Position numbers and translations under genes: made by a program
NCBI GenBank assembly: GCA_015956445.1
Contig: WIUZ02000015.1
Coordinates: forward strand, 310,001-374,000
Source of the DNA: Thelephora terrestris
Lineage: Eukaryota; Basidiomycota; Agaricomycetes; Thelephorales; Thelephoraceae
Length of the DNA: 64,000 bases
Direction: 5' to 3'
Notes under the pieces: generated by a model
Told to the model about the DNA's origin: nothing
What the model saw: only the letters and a program-made list of their open reading frames with translations
Databases searched by the model: none
Part shown: positions 10,889 to 22,831 of the stretch, piece by piece
Numbering within the stretch: the stretch's first letter is position 1
Layout: each line of letters begins with the position of its first letter

Positions 10889-12313
10889 TCAAAATCCGTG
10901 AAAAAGATCTGGCTTTCTCGACGGAAGGCTGGGTCCAAGTCGTAGAGTGCTGTTTAGCGCATCGTCCAGGTGAACGGTCCCTCTTCTCGCCGTCCTCGGC
11001 AACAGCTCCTGAGCCATATTCTTCATTCCGTCCAAATGAGGCCGAGGTGCGACAGCGTTCGAGCTGATGCGGTGTAATTCCCACAATTTGACCAACAGGT
11101 TGTCGACGTCCGACCACCGCATGGTTTTGGTGGTCTCTTCCACGATCCTGCCCCTCTCGATCGCGTAGTGGTGGGCGAAGGGGATGTGAAGCGAGACCAG
11201 TTTGAGGTCGCGATGTTGATCGTGAGTTGCGATCGTCCTGAGCGTCGCTGCGATCCATCCGCTCGTCAGAGTCCCACATTGGAGCACGACTTCTTTGAGT
11301 TTTGTGGCTGTTGAGAGGTCGACAGGCTGGTGGATGGCTTTGCCTGGATCCCCAGGTGAACGCGGGGTTCCGACTTGGTGGACGAGGTAACTCGAACCTT
11401 TCATGTTGTATGAGACTTCGAGATACTCGAGGGTGCCAGAGCAAGCTGCCACCAAGTTCGTTATGGAGCGGATGTCTTCGACCTCGTGCCAGGACAATTT
11501 GAGTCTGTGGAAGTGAAGGCCGTTCGGTGTGCTCAGCAACAGGCGCGCGGCGCACGCCATCCCTTTAAACAGGGAAAATTCGAGGGTGCCGGTTAATGCG
11601 GGTGAAGGAGTAGTGGATTGCGGTTCGCCCGGTTGCTCGTCGTTGGCGGTGGCATCGTTTCCGGACAGCGACAGATCTTCGAGGAAGGGGAGGGAATGAA
11701 CGAGGTTGAAGATCTGGGACTGTGGGAGGGAGGGAGAAGACACGCGGAGAGTTTTGAGAGTGGGTGAGTAGATGCGGAACAGGGCGAGGGAGATTCCGAA
11801 GCCATCTCCGAACGTCCGTCGACGGTCGATCGCGAAATGCATGTAGTATGTATCTAATTCTAGACAGGAGAGGCGAACGAACGTCGGTATCCAACCGTAC
11901 TCTGACGCGTCTTGCGCTGTGATGGCGCTGGGGCAGTTTATGAACAAGGTTCGGGTGTGATAGGCGGGTGAGCGGGATAGATTCGGGAACGTCATCTTCC
12001 ACTTGTCGATGTCATCGGGGGTACGAAACTTGACGACGGCGAAGAGGTACCTTCGGGCGAGTTGGATCCACGATTTTGAGACTAGAGAGTATTGTTTGAG
12101 CGACTTGATGTCGTCGTCGTGTAGGAAGTCGAAGATGTATTCGAATATCTCGATGGGACAATTATCGGCCATTCGCGGGGGTTTTCTGCTCTTTTCGTTC
12201 TGGTGGCTTGAGGGGCGTGTGGCCGGGACTGGGTCGGGGGTTGTAGGTGTAGAGGGGGGAGGGGTGGACAGGAAGCTGAGTTGGGAGGGGAGTGGGACCT
12301 TGGAGAGAGCCAT
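10889..12313 (-). CDS. F-box protein
   Basis: Single-exon gene of 474 aa starting at the ATG at 12313. A Pro/Ser/Thr-rich leader of about 45 residues precedes the F-box: NCPIEIFEYIFDFLHDDD, then LKQYSLVSKSWIQLARRYLF. The remainder is Leu-rich with LRR-like spacing (SPTLKTLRVSSPSL, LPFLEDLSLSGN, GTLEYLEVSYN). The protein is clearly related to the gene at 22832-23963, sharing IFEYIFDFLHDD/IFDFIVDHLHDD, LVSKSW and DTLEYL/GTLEYL, so the locus holds dispersed paralogues. Expected role: SCF adaptor with unknown target. No break is visible. A GC-rich purine tract on the plus strand near 12230-12300 is the coding strand's Pro/Ser-rich leader. Confidence 0.82.
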   Translation of the reverse strand: MALSKVPLPSQLSFLSTPPPSTPTTPDPVPATRPSSHQNEKSRKPPRMADNCPIEIFEYIFDFLHDDDIKSLKQYSLVSKSWIQLARRYLFAVVKFRTPDDIDKWKMTFPNLSRSPAYHTRTLFINCPSAITAQDASEYGWIPTFVRLSCLELDTYYMHFAIDRRRTFGDGFGISLALFRIYSPTLKTLRVSSPSLPQSQIFNLVHSLPFLEDLSLSGNDATANDEQPGEPQSTTPSPALTGTLEFSLFKGMACAARLLLSTPNGLHFHRLKLSWHEVEDIRSITNLVAACSGTLEYLEVSYNMKGSSYLVHQVGTPRSPGDPGKAIHQPVDLSTATKLKEVVLQCGTLTSGWIAATLRTIATHDQHRDLKLVSLHIPFAHHYAIERGRIVEETTKTMRWSDVDNLLVKLWELHRISSNAVAPRPHLDGMKNMAQELLPRTARRGTVHLDDALNSTLRLGPSLPSRKPDLFHGF

Positions 12314-12599
12314 TCCTTCTTTATATTTATGGCGGAGAGGAAAATTCTCGCTGATTCCCGCTTCGAGCCGCTTGCCGTGGTTAAATTGAATCTGTTCTTT
12401 GAGAATCCGAATACACGTAACTTACAACTGAAACACAGATTCGTAATTAAGTACTACCATTGAACCACAAACGAAAGGCGGTGTTGGACCAGGGGCAAAC
12501 AAAAGACGACAATACGGATCGTAGTGTGGTGAAAGCACAGACCGCTCACTATTGTGATTAATTGTACGTAGCCTAGTAGCGCCTCCATCTCAAAAGTCC

Positions 12600-13640
12600 C
12601 ACAGCTGTGGCCGTTTGGTATGTCACTCGTTACACGCATTGACCTGTGTGTTCCACCTGTACGTGTACCGCTCGTGACCTAGAATATTGCTGGAGCCCAT
12701 AATTCCTCTCGAGTTCACATTACACGCTTCGCCGTGAGAGTGTCACACTTTCTCGGTTGCATTGCAGCTAGTTGGGTTTCGATAGACCGTTATCGGAAGA
12801 GTTGCCAGGGTCCCAAGCTTCTGCTTACCATTCAATGTGATTGGCACAACGCACAACGCTGGGGTCAGGCCCTTCTCAGAAGGATTACAACACATTTCCG
12901 TCGTTAACCATAGGTCGTCAGTGAGCATAAAGATTGAAAATCGGACGAAACACATAGGTGAATTTTCGGCCCCCGGTGGCCAATGAACGAACCACCAGAT
13001 GTGGTGATGCCGGGCGCCCGCTCCCTGGCATGTGTCAGATTATTGGTAAGATTGGCTTACAGCCGTTTCTGTAAGCCGAAAATTGGAGTTCAACTCTTTG
13101 GGAAACGGCTCAGGAAAGAAAAATGCTGTGCTTCACCCATCTTCCCGGGGTGGAGTCCCCTTATGTTACCAAAGACACCCCCCTCGGATGTGATCAGCAG
13201 TGTTTTTTTTGGTTCCGTGCACAGATTTTTCAGCCGTCCGACGCAGTTGCGCGAAGACGGCGGATCGCTGGTGGCCCCTTGTCAATACATGCACCTCGCT
13301 CAAGTTAACGCAATCTTCTATTTGCAGCAAGAGACCCGTCAGTAGCGAGAATGCACGGAATACTAAAACACAAACACCTGAACGTCCATAACGAGACCAG
13401 CTTGCGTGTCGAACGAGCCAATCTCAGAACTTACAACATCACTGGTTTTGGAGGGAAAGGTCAGCGGACCTTCAACGCGTTTACTTAGAATCTATGTCCA
13501 AGAAATTTTAAGACGACCGCTACTTCAACAAGTCACACAGCAGCTGACGTACCTGGTGTTTTCTATGGTTCTGCCGACAACCGAGCGGTGACCGCCAAAC
13601 CCTGTGTGCTGTACTCTCAAACCCACAGTCAAACCATTGG
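12600..13640 (+). repeat. Unknown ~1.1 kb interspersed repeat, copy 1
   Basis: Shares long diverged blocks with 16440-17690 in the same orientation: gtgtaccgctcgtgac, actttctcggttgc, gtttcgatagaccgttatcgg, ggcccccggtggccaatgaa, gcagctgacgtacctgg. Neither copy has a plausible open reading frame or visible terminal repeats. Non-autonomous element or old segmental duplication; class unknown. Confidence 0.65.
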
Positions 13641-13759
13641 TTAGACCAGAAAGTGAGCTTGGCACACGGCCGGTATATCATGTGAGCAGAAGAGTACAAT
13701 GATATCGATGACACGAGTCACATGTTTTTTGTTGGAACGCTCTATCTACTGACATAAGT

Positions 13760-15207
13760 TCACTGAGGTTTTGACCCCTTGCTACGCTGATAGCGGGTAC
13801 TGTAGCTAATGAGGGATCCCCGCGGTAGCCCTATGTCGGGGGCAGGGGATGGCGAGGATGGAGGACTTGAGGTCCTACCACGTTGTTTTGACTTTTCCGG
13901 GCTGGGGATGTACACGGATCCGTCGGTGGATGGAGTGAGAATTCTCTCCCCTGTCGCTGTGTACACGTATCCCTCGTGGTAGTGTAACCTGTCTGGAGAT
14001 TTACTCGCCAGGACTTCTTTCTGACGGTCTGCTTTATCCTTCTCTTCTGCTGCGGCAGCGTAATCAAAGTGGCGTCCACTCCGCTCGCTTTCTTCGTACC
14101 ACCAAGTAACCGCAACGTCAAAACCATCCTGTGAAACTTGTCACACACATTGCAAAGTGACGAGAGAAAACCTGTGTCACCTGTGCATCCTTGGTTTCTT
14201 TGAATGGGTGGTCACCGAACTCTGTAAAGTCAAAGACACTGGATTGCACCATCTGAACCCCTTGGTCGAAGCCCTCGATGAGATCCTCTGTCACACAGTG
14301 GAGGGCATGGCGAAGTGCGACGGAGAGTCCCTGTGTACAATCAAGGGGATCCGCGAGGATATGGCGGTTCCAGATGATCAACACTGGTGCATATTTACGG
14401 GGAACGAGGTCATGCAAAGATGGTTTTTCTTGTACATCTTCCTCCTCCTCCGCCCTGCGACGTTTTGTTGGCCGACTACTATCCTCCTGCCCCATGGTCG
14501 GCTCTGTGAAAAGTCCTGGGAGTGTCCCTGGCGGGCGGGAAAACTTGAGGACAGTGATAAATGGACCAGTGAGCAACATCAAGTAAATCTGCTGTTGTGT
14601 GGGGGACGCGTTACAGGAGCACCATGATTGGAGCATTAGCTGCCCCAGGTGTTGGTCAAAAGCATCTGCAGAAATTCTCTTCCCTGCCTCAATATCATAC
14701 CAAGGGCTGAGGCCTGACACAGTGGATAAGCCAGATACATCAATTTGGACGAGTAGGAATAAATCACCAGTAGACGTGTCGACACAAAGTCGCTTCGCCT
14801 CAATCACAAGTACCAGATGACCGTGACTCCTTTCCTCATCATACAAATCCCCCCTGGTGATTTTTACAGTCATATCAGGGATGACGCGCACGACGTTCTT
14901 ATTGGGAGCCACGCGCATCTCCTCTGGTCCGACCAACTTGTCTTGGGGAGTGATGAAAATTGAAATGCCGGGATCTTTGCTGAAGAATAAATCCACATAG
15001 GGGGTGAGCAACACATTCAGGATTGCATATGTCTTGGATTCATCCCGACAATGAACATGTGCGTAGGCGATCACGTTCGCGAGCTTCCGGAGAAACCGAA
15101 CATCCGTGGGTGTAGATCCACTCGTTGAGTCGGTTAGTGACTGTTTGGATTTGCGGAATTAGGTCCATCCACTTGCGCACTACAAAACTCACTTCGCTGG
15201 ACATCAT
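13760..15207 (-). CDS. PD-(D/E)XK nuclease-like protein of unknown function
   Basis: Model on the minus strand: 15207-15193, 15140-14181, 14128-13760, total 1344 nt, 447 aa; both introns are 52 nt and in phase 0. The core has VRVIPDMTVKI then LVLVIEAKR, the spacing of a PD...(D/E)xK active site, followed by the expected helix (FDQHLGQLMLQSW) and strand. A basic RPTKRRRAEEEED stretch may be a nuclear signal; the C-terminal exon is Pro/Ser-rich. The same PD...ExK pattern occurs in the N-terminal domain of the FunK1 kinase 12 kb downstream (FKPDLLIMTL...LLAIEVKR), so this could be a stand-alone relative of that domain. Nuclease activity is inference. It is divergent from the 214-aa gene, with 150 bp between their ATGs, and both lie between two repeat copies. 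Confidence 0.65.
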
Positions 15208-15357
15208 GCGAATATCCCTCGGAGGCAGGAAAGAGGGAATACGTGGTTGATATCGAACCCATTGTCTGCTCAATCGTGGAAGGTCACGGTGGCCAGAAGT
15301 TGACACGTGACCGCTCTCCGTCAATCTCCCAGAAAGGCATGTGACTTTTGCCGCACA
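15208..15357. promoter_or_regulatory. Compact divergent promoter
   Basis: Only 150 bp separates the start codons of the nuclease-like gene (minus) and the 214-aa gene (plus), so the pair probably shares regulatory sequence. No clear TATA box seen. Confidence 0.4.
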
Positions 15358-16114
15358 ATGTCGTCCCAAACCACAATGGACCACCTCAGCACCGGCGTTG
15401 ACCAGCTCAACATCTCTGATAAACGTTCGCCTGAGTACACCTACAGCAACGGTATGTTGTTTTTCTCGCCAGACGTGAGTATCTATAAACAATCGGGACT
15501 TCGCTCTGCGCGTTTACATCCACCATCAGACAATGACCCGGGACTACATTCTGAGCCACCAGCCCTGGGATTCAGACGCTCTCCCTCAACAATACGTTCC
15601 AACGGGCAAGCAGCGCTGGTTTCCGCCTATGTTCTATCTCGGCGTCCCCCTCACCACTGAGGAAGCCATTCACTTCGCTAGGCACCTGGGCGTACTCAGA
15701 GGGAAGGGTGACTACAATACATTTTACACGGTCGCGCGCCACCTTTCTCAACTCTGCGGTTTCGTCGGACCGGACTCTTTGTTTCCCCTACATAGTGTCA
15801 AGGTCAAGACGTGCGATACGAATGGGCTGCCTTGGATGATCACATTTATGTCCAACTACCAAATTCCTGAGAACCTCGACTACGGCGAACCTTTCACGAT
15901 GGTAGTTGACGCGCTTGATGGGGCGTTTGGGGGATCTAAGAAGCTCGAATGGTGGCTTGAATATTCGCTTAATCACTCCCCGAAGGCTGACATGGTACGT
16001 GAAATCACTTTACGGTCAACCTCAGCGCAGTGCTGATCGGGGCGTGTTCAGTGGCTCAAACTCAAACCGGATTGGGTCCACGACTGGGACAAAACATATG
16101 ACTATGAAGATTAA
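15358..16114 (+). CDS. Uncharacterised 214-aa protein
   Basis: Exons 15358-15474, 15530-15994 and 16052-16114 give 645 nt with every junction in phase 0; introns (gtgagt...catcag and gtacgt...ttcag) are of normal size. The product begins MSSQTTMDHLSTG and has a central hydrophobic/aromatic part (PMFYLGVPLTTEEAIHFA, GDYNTFYTVARHL), then an acidic C-terminus rich in Trp and Tyr (WVHDWDKTYDYED). No signal peptide or membrane segment. I do not recognise the family. The clean three-exon structure makes it a likely real host gene; its divergent partner is the PD-(D/E)XK-like gene. Confidence 0.6.
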
Positions 16115-16439
16115 GCAGCGATGGAGGGCTTCACCCGTTTGAAGCGCAGTATGGGGAGGAATCACGAGGCGGACGGACGCAGTGGGTTGTGTAATAACTA
16201 GATGGGGAAAGGACAAATTGCTGGAAGGAGTCTTCCCCCGTGGTGGCGTCGTCGAGAAGGAGAGAAGGCTCGCTTTCCTGTCAGGTAAGGCGGCTTTCAA
16301 ATGTTGTATACACTGCTATAAAGTCTGTCTCTTTGAATCTAGTTATCAACGGTTACTCGTTGAGGGGAGGCACGGGCAGAAACATGGGCGGGCTGGATCC
16401 GATGACGGAGATCACCTTTGCGCAACGACAATAGGACAC

Positions 16440-17690
16440 CCGTATGGGTGTGGCCTTCTGGTAAGATACACAGGTCAATGCGCGTAACGAGGGACATACC
16501 AGTGCCACGTGTACCGCTCGTGAGTTAGAATGGTGGAAACCATATCCTCTCGAGTTCGCATTGCGACAAGCTTTGCCCTGAGAGTGTCAGACTTTCTCGG
16601 TTGCGATGCAGCTGTTTGGGTTTCGATAAACCATTATCGGAAGAGCTGGTAATGTGTTTGGGGCTCGGCATCCTGGCATAACGCACAACGCTGGGGCTGG
16701 CCCTTTTCAGAAGGATTACAACACATTTCCGTCGTCAACCATAGGTCGCCAGTGTCCCTAAAGACCGAAAATCTGGCGAAATAGATGAACTTTCGGCCCC
16801 CGGTGGCCAATGAACGAACCGCCAGATGTGGTGATGCCTAGCGCCGGCTCCCATGTGTAATATTAGAGGTAAGCCGAAAATTGGAGCCCGACTCTTTGGG
16901 AAACGGCCTATGGAAAGAAAAATGCCGTACTGTAGCTGTGACGCATCGCCAACCATCTTTTCGGCGTGGAGTCTGGCCTCATGTTACCAAAGACACCCCG
17001 CAGATGTGATCAGCCCCGAGATCCCACGCAGCTGTGTATGACCAGATTTAAATGTTTCTGATGCAAGGCCCCACTGGTTAATCCTAAAGTATGGCGATAA
17101 AACATCCACAGTTGCTCTGCAAAGAATTGTGTTTCGGTTCCGTGCACTGTTTTTCCCGCCATCCGGCGCAGTTGTGGATCGTCGGCGGCCCCCCTTGTCA
17201 ATCGTGTACCTCGCTCCAGTTAACGCAACCGTCTATTTGCAGCAAGAGACCCGTCAGTATTGAGAATGCACGGAATGCGAGATCACAAACACCTGAATAT
17301 TCATAACGGGACCAGCTGGCGTGTCGAATGAGCCAGTCTCAGATTCAAAGTAAACACGTTAAAGGTCCACTGACCTCTCCCTCCGATACCATACAAGGTT
17401 GTAAGTTATATGCCCAAGAACGTCTCAAGACGACCGTTACTTCGACAACTCAGCAAGTCACGCAGCAGCTGACGTACCTGGCATTTTCTACGGTCCTGCT
17501 GACAGCAGAGTGGTGAACGCTGGGGGGCTCCAACCAGTCATCGGAACCAAACCCTGCATAGGGGAACATCGGACCCACGGTGGTTGATAGACAAGGGAAG
17601 CTCCATCGTCTCATCAGGCCAGCAATCAGGCCAGCGCTCAAAAGTCCTCGTCAATCGGCAATGACAGTCAAAACGTTGGTTAGAGAACCC
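16440..17690 (+). repeat. Unknown ~1.1 kb interspersed repeat, copy 2
   Basis: Diverged direct copy of 12600-13640. Relative to copy 1, a segment of about 35 bp at its start (16467-16501, acaggtcaatgcgcgtaacg...) is inverted between short TGGTA/TACCA borders (copy 1: 12616-12650). Copy 2 also carries about 60 extra bases at 17035-17100. No coding capacity seen. Confidence 0.65.
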
Positions 17691-19570
17691 CAAATGATAG
17701 TCAGCCCACGTCGTGACGGGAAAAGCGATAGGGTGACGCATCCCTTCGAATACCGACCAGAAAGCGGCCCCGCGCGGCCGGAGTGTGTGCAGAATGTTTT
17801 CGGAACAACCGCAGAGATGAACGCGATTTCAGCGTGGTAAAGGCCCAGACCCAAAGCCTTGGTGATGTGGAGGGCGGCCGGAGCCTCTTGTGGTGAACGA
17901 GCCTAACCACGGCTACCCAGTGAGTGTCCTCGATTGTGTCCATTGGTGATCCGAGGCTGTTATATGTAAGTGGATGAGTCGTTTGTCTGACCCCGCCGCT
18001 CTCGGAGTCATCGGCTTGTGGCGCCAAGATCGTTGTGGCGTTGTATGATGCGCCGGTTTTCTCCGCTCCGGCCATCCTCGGTGATCGCCAGCCACTCCAG
18101 GCCACTCTCCTCCTGCTATGAGCGATCATTGGGTTAGCCCCGTAAGATAACCGTGTAGGACTATCAGTTTCGCCCACCTGACAAGGGAACGCGGGGTACT
18201 AACGGTGTGAGTAATGCATTCCATTCCGATCGCCCCAGTTTCAAATCAGTGTAGTCAATTTGCTGGAACTCTAGCACGCCCCACTCACGGAGGTGAGAAA
18301 CCTCGTGGCGTGTATCTCCTTCTAACTCACGCCCGAGTTGACAACAATGACGGGTGCGTACATCGTTCGCTCTCGCTATGCCTGAGTGCCATATGGTCAA
18401 GGGCTAACGGCAGTCCAGTGGACGTAAAATCACTCTTCACAAGGCTAGGTTGTGTCCTACGGGCACTCGTTCCGATGACTTTGTTTGCGTTTTCTGGCTC
18501 GCTAGTCACCTTGCTTGGTTGGTCATGGGAGTTTTTGAATCGGGAGAGTTCCGTTGGCACCGACAGACACCCACATAATCACCTTGACGCCTGGCACTAA
18601 CCACTTTCTGTCAGGAGTGGGGCATGTCATGTCCGAGCGTCCGTGAATAGTATGTACTACGTTTTTTGTCCCTCTTATCAATTGTGCGAACTGATCATGA
18701 TGTTACATATTTAGCATAGAATGCCATCATCAATTACCTACTATTCCTCGACGAGATCTGAATGCCCGAGTGTCACGGTCCACCTGACCAAGCTATCAAG
18801 GTGGGGGTGTTCTTTCGCCTGCCGCGAGTGCGTGCTCCTCGCTGTCTTTGGCCATCCAATGCATGGCTCGCGACATATCGGATAGCAACCACTTGTCAGA
18901 GTTTATCCACAGTGATCATTGATCTCGGGAATAGTGCTTTACAGAAGCCGCCCGGGTGATGTGGGAAGGGAGTTGTGCGCAAATATTACGAAACCGGAAC
19001 ACGACGATAGGGCGTGGTCAGGGTGCGCGCCAAAGAAAATTGCTGTCGGTCTTCTCGGGACTGATCCGTGATTTTGTTTGCTTCTGTATACTACAGAGGA
19101 CACTTCGGTGGCTAAATACCGACTCGAAACTTGTTACAAGTGTCTTCTCTGGCGCAGCACTTCCTCATCTGCTTCCGCACGAAGGTCCCACGTCATCCGA
19201 GAGTTTTTGATTCCGCCCGAGTGCTCCACCCTGGATACCAGTGATGAACCGGGTCCGCTCAGTTTGTCTTGTCTCCATACGGCAACTATGTTCCCGGCGA
19301 ACGGCTCACCCAATCAATATTTCCCCCTCCTGCGTTTCTTGGCACGCGCGGCCCGTGTGGCTACAGTTCCCCACTCACAACTGACAGGGCTGGACGGAGC
19401 GCGACGTGATCACCGTAAGCGCTATCCAATCAGGGAAAAACCCTACTGACTTACGAGAACGCTTGTTATGGACAGATCTGGCGTTTTCTACGTGGCGCCG
19501 AGATTTTGCTGAATGGGGATTCTACCCACAAAATGCGAATCTTCGGTAGAGGCCGAACCCCGTAAGGGGG
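17691..19570. other. Unassigned intergenic sequence
   Basis: No gene, repeat or structured element that I can support; short open frames occur on both strands without splice logic or recognisable motifs. Confidence 0.4.
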
Positions 19571-19580
19571 CGAGTTTGGC

Positions 19581-19588
19581 ATATATAA
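19581..19588 (+). promoter_or_regulatory. TATA box of the methyltransferase gene
   Basis: The sequence atatataa lies about 95 bp before the ATG at 19677 and is followed by a C/T-rich leader, as in fungal core promoters. Confidence 0.45.
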
Positions 19589-19676
19589 CCGTTCCGCCGG
19601 TTCGATACCTCGTCCCCTCCGTGTCCATTCCCTCCGACTTGATTCGTTGTCTCCCCGTCGATACTCCCGTGCAGAA

Positions 19677-21130
19677 ATGGGTCTCCCTACCACCTCCAGG
19701 CCCGGCTCCTCTCAGAACGATGACTCATATGTACTTTCGGTCGGTCTCCGTCACCTCTTCCCTCCGAACTCCTGACACAAACCCCGTGCAATGTAGTCCG
19801 CTAACACGACCCCCAAAGAGCAAGAGAGGTGAGTTGTTCTAGCTTTCCTTCACTGTCAAAGCGGCATCGTCCAACGAGATGCGTTCACAGGCTTGACGCT
19901 TTGCATGAGGGCGTCACGGGGTTTCTCGGCGGACGCTTAACATTTACGGATTTGGGAAATCCAAAGAGGATTTTGGAGATCGGGTAAGCGGCTCCCAACG
20001 AATCTAGTCCTCCACGTTTCACCGAAGAAGTATCTTATCAGGGCAGGAAGCGGGGCTTGGGCAATACATGCCGCAAAAGTTTACCCGGGCGCTGAGGTCA
20101 TCGCAATCGATATTTCGCCTCTTCCGGAACGGTATGTTTGATACCCCATTCTGTCAGTCGAAAGGCCATTATCTGATCCGGAGAAATGCATCATCCTGAA
20201 TCAAGCGCGCTCCCAAAAAACCTAAAGTTTTTGCAAATGGACGTTTGTCAGGCCTTACCATTCGATGATGAATCCTTCGATGTTGTTCACGCTAGATTTG
20301 TCTTGATGCACGTAAGTTCTCGCCTCGTGGCTTTCTTCTGTGAGATGCGGACCCCTTATTATTTGATCGAGTACAGTTGCCTCATTTTCGGAACGTGTTG
20401 GCTAGAGTGTGCGCTCTGATCAAACCTGGAGGACGGTTGCTCCTGGAAGAAATCGACGCTCGACCTTACTCCGAGCATCAAGAGACCCCCGAGGAGGTCG
20501 AATACTTCTACGATCGACTTTACGATTGGGTCCTTTCAAAAGGTGAAACCTATGATGTCGGAAGCGAGCTTCAGCCGTGCGTTTCGAAACTGGGGATGTT
20601 CATGGACGTGACGGTGAAAGTGCTAGCGGTACCGTTTAGCCCGGGTTGGGATGGCCGTGAGTGCATGGGTGTGATTTTTACGTGTTGGAGCCTCGTTTGC
20701 TGATGTAATTGAATCTGTAGCGGCCGAGGTGGGTGCGCTAGGGGACACGATGAAGCAATCGCTATTGAAGGCTTCAGCGGTGGTAGCCAATGTCGTTCCC
20801 GGTTTGACAGAAGAGTCGGTGGCGAAGATGAAGTTCGCTCTCGAGGAACCGGAGCACAAGCTACGGATGAGGGTTTACTTCCTAGCAGCCCGCAAGAGGT
20901 AAGCTCACCCCATCGGACCCCATCTCCTGCACCTTGAACTGTGGTCTGACGTGGACTCTTCCCGCTTATTCAGCTACAGATTATCTCAGATCCAGAATAC
21001 GGAGGTCATACAAAGCGAGTCTCTTCTTCCAATCAGGGTGGCCCGGCGCGTTTTCGGTGCTATTGTCCCGTCTTACTGGGGTCTCACTGGTGCCGCGAGC
21101 TGGTTTATCTCGTTATTGAGATGGCGTTGA
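19677..21130 (+). CDS. Class I SAM-dependent methyltransferase
   Basis: Likely small-molecule methyltransferase (Methyltransf_25/UbiE-like fold). Motifs: SAM-binding ILEIGAGSGAWAIHAA, acidic VIAIDISPLP, then FDVVHARFVLMH and LIKPGGRLLLEE. Exons that fit: 19677-19739, 19797-19828, 19891-19983, 20042-20131, about 20184-20311, 20377-20656, 20721-20898, 20974-21130. All phases agree except the 20131/20184 junction, which is off by one with the visible splice sites, so there is either a one-base frame error or an unusual splice. The first intron uses a GTCGGT donor and is tentative. The last exon encodes a hydrophobic tail (RVFGAIVPSYWGLTGAASWF). The 3' end is repeated at 24047-24444. The substrate is unknown. 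Confidence 0.75.
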
Positions 21131-21217
21131 CCAGTTCACTTTGTGGGTGGGCCTGAACCGTCCACGCCCTGTACTATTATCACACTACTATTACTTTACG
21201 TGTGCAGTTTAAACTAC
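20791..21217 (+). repeat. Direct repeat copy 1 (methyltransferase 3' end)
   Basis: About 425 bp covering the last two exons, the intron between them and the 3' flank, ending at tgcagtttaaactact. Matches 24047-24444 with scattered substitutions and small indels. Confidence 0.8.
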
Positions 21218-22831
21218 TATCCGATCTTCGTTTTGTTGTTTTTTTTTTGTACATATAGCTCAATGTGGACTGTTGGGACGTTATCGTGCTGAACTCTATG
21301 GACGCCGTCGTGAAGGCCGCGGTGTATCCGTTAGTGTCCTTCGGAGCGGTCCGTTTGAGTCTTGTCGATTCACATGTCGAGGCGCGCGTGGAAGCCATGA
21401 GGCCTTGAGGCTCTGATTACGACTAGCGATGGGCATCGATAGGACTTATTTTGCCACGGGCTATCCATATTTGCTTACTTTCTGAGGTGCAGCTAGTCTA
21501 GTCATGGCGCCCTTAGTAGAAGTTCCGCGCAAATATAGCTTCTTCGAGTTAGCCCTTGTGGCGCCCACATAAGAAATGGTCAATAGGCTCTGGTGGGACC
21601 TGGGTGGGACGCTCAGACTATCGGGAGGTCCACGTTTCCTTTTGAGGGAAGGGATTGCTAGGATGAAACAGGTAGCCGGTAGAGATCCGGTTAGCGAACC
21701 ATGATTCCTTCATCCTTCCGGGTCGGACCCTGGGAGGTAACCCAGATCTCGATGGTTAGTGGCCGATCGTTGTAGCGAGGTGTCAGTGCCAGCATACTCG
21801 AGGGTAAAAACGAGGAGCCTTGTATTCAGCCAGTTTCGACAGAAGTCACGACTTCAGGAGTTATCCGGCTATACCGAACCGAAAGGTTTGGGTGATCCAA
21901 CCCCGTCTCTTCGAATGGGGTATGATCTCCCCGATACCACCAACCAAAGATATCCTTCGCACAATAAAACCGAAGATCACGCTTAGCATGGCGATTCTGC
22001 ATTCTTTCCGGAACAAACGGACGAGCCTGCCTTGGCACTTCGATGCAGGGAATACGGGCCCGATCCAATCGAATGACGCCTTCGCCTCAGCTTCGAAGCC
22101 TGAACGTTTGGGTTGCGGTGTCTGCGAGAACACCGTGTGTGTGCTGAAGCGCTGAAGCCCGAGGCCACAACTCTTCTTGCAGTAGGAATCTTAGGGCCAA
22201 GGTCGAAACCGCCGGACATTTCTCTGCCAACGCGATGCGAGGCAAATACTGTTGTATGCTCGCTGAGCTTTCCAGAGAACCAGCACCGAGCATGGCAGCG
22301 AGCTCAGCTTGAGCAAAAGTTCTTCGCGTTTCTCAACAGAACTGGGGCTGCTGGAGATTTCGCTCCGCATGGCGAATTTACCATGAGACCGGCGTGTAAT
22401 GTCATCTTCGAGAGGGGGACTGGTACAGTGGCGGGTGTCCTGAGGTTCGGCCACGCATATAACGTCAAGTCTGGTCAGCTCCGAGACCACCCCTATGGAA
22501 TTTCGACCTAAAAACATAACGTTAGTGAACCACAACGCACCCGTTGACAGATTTCAATACACCCTTATATTCTCGCATCTCAAGCTTTTCCATCGTGGTG
22601 GAAATCCTGCGTAATTCTTGCAGTATCGCAACAAATTTTGCGATTGCTGTGCTAGACGAACGTTCATGGGAGAGCAGTGCCATCGAAATTTAACGACATA
22701 CACGAGAGAACACAGAGGAGTTTCACCCAGGGTAGGTTTCGCCGGCGGGGGATCATGGGCGCTCCCGGGCCGTCTTCGGCCGGCGGCAGACGATTGTGGA
22801 GCCAGCGTCTAACGATTTGGTGGAAACCGCG
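21218..22831. other. Unassigned sequence between the methyltransferase and F-box gene
   Basis: Open frames at 21759-22511 overlap on both strands without recognisable motifs or a splice model. A short T-rich tract follows the methyltransferase at 21237-21250. Nothing further supported. Confidence 0.35.
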
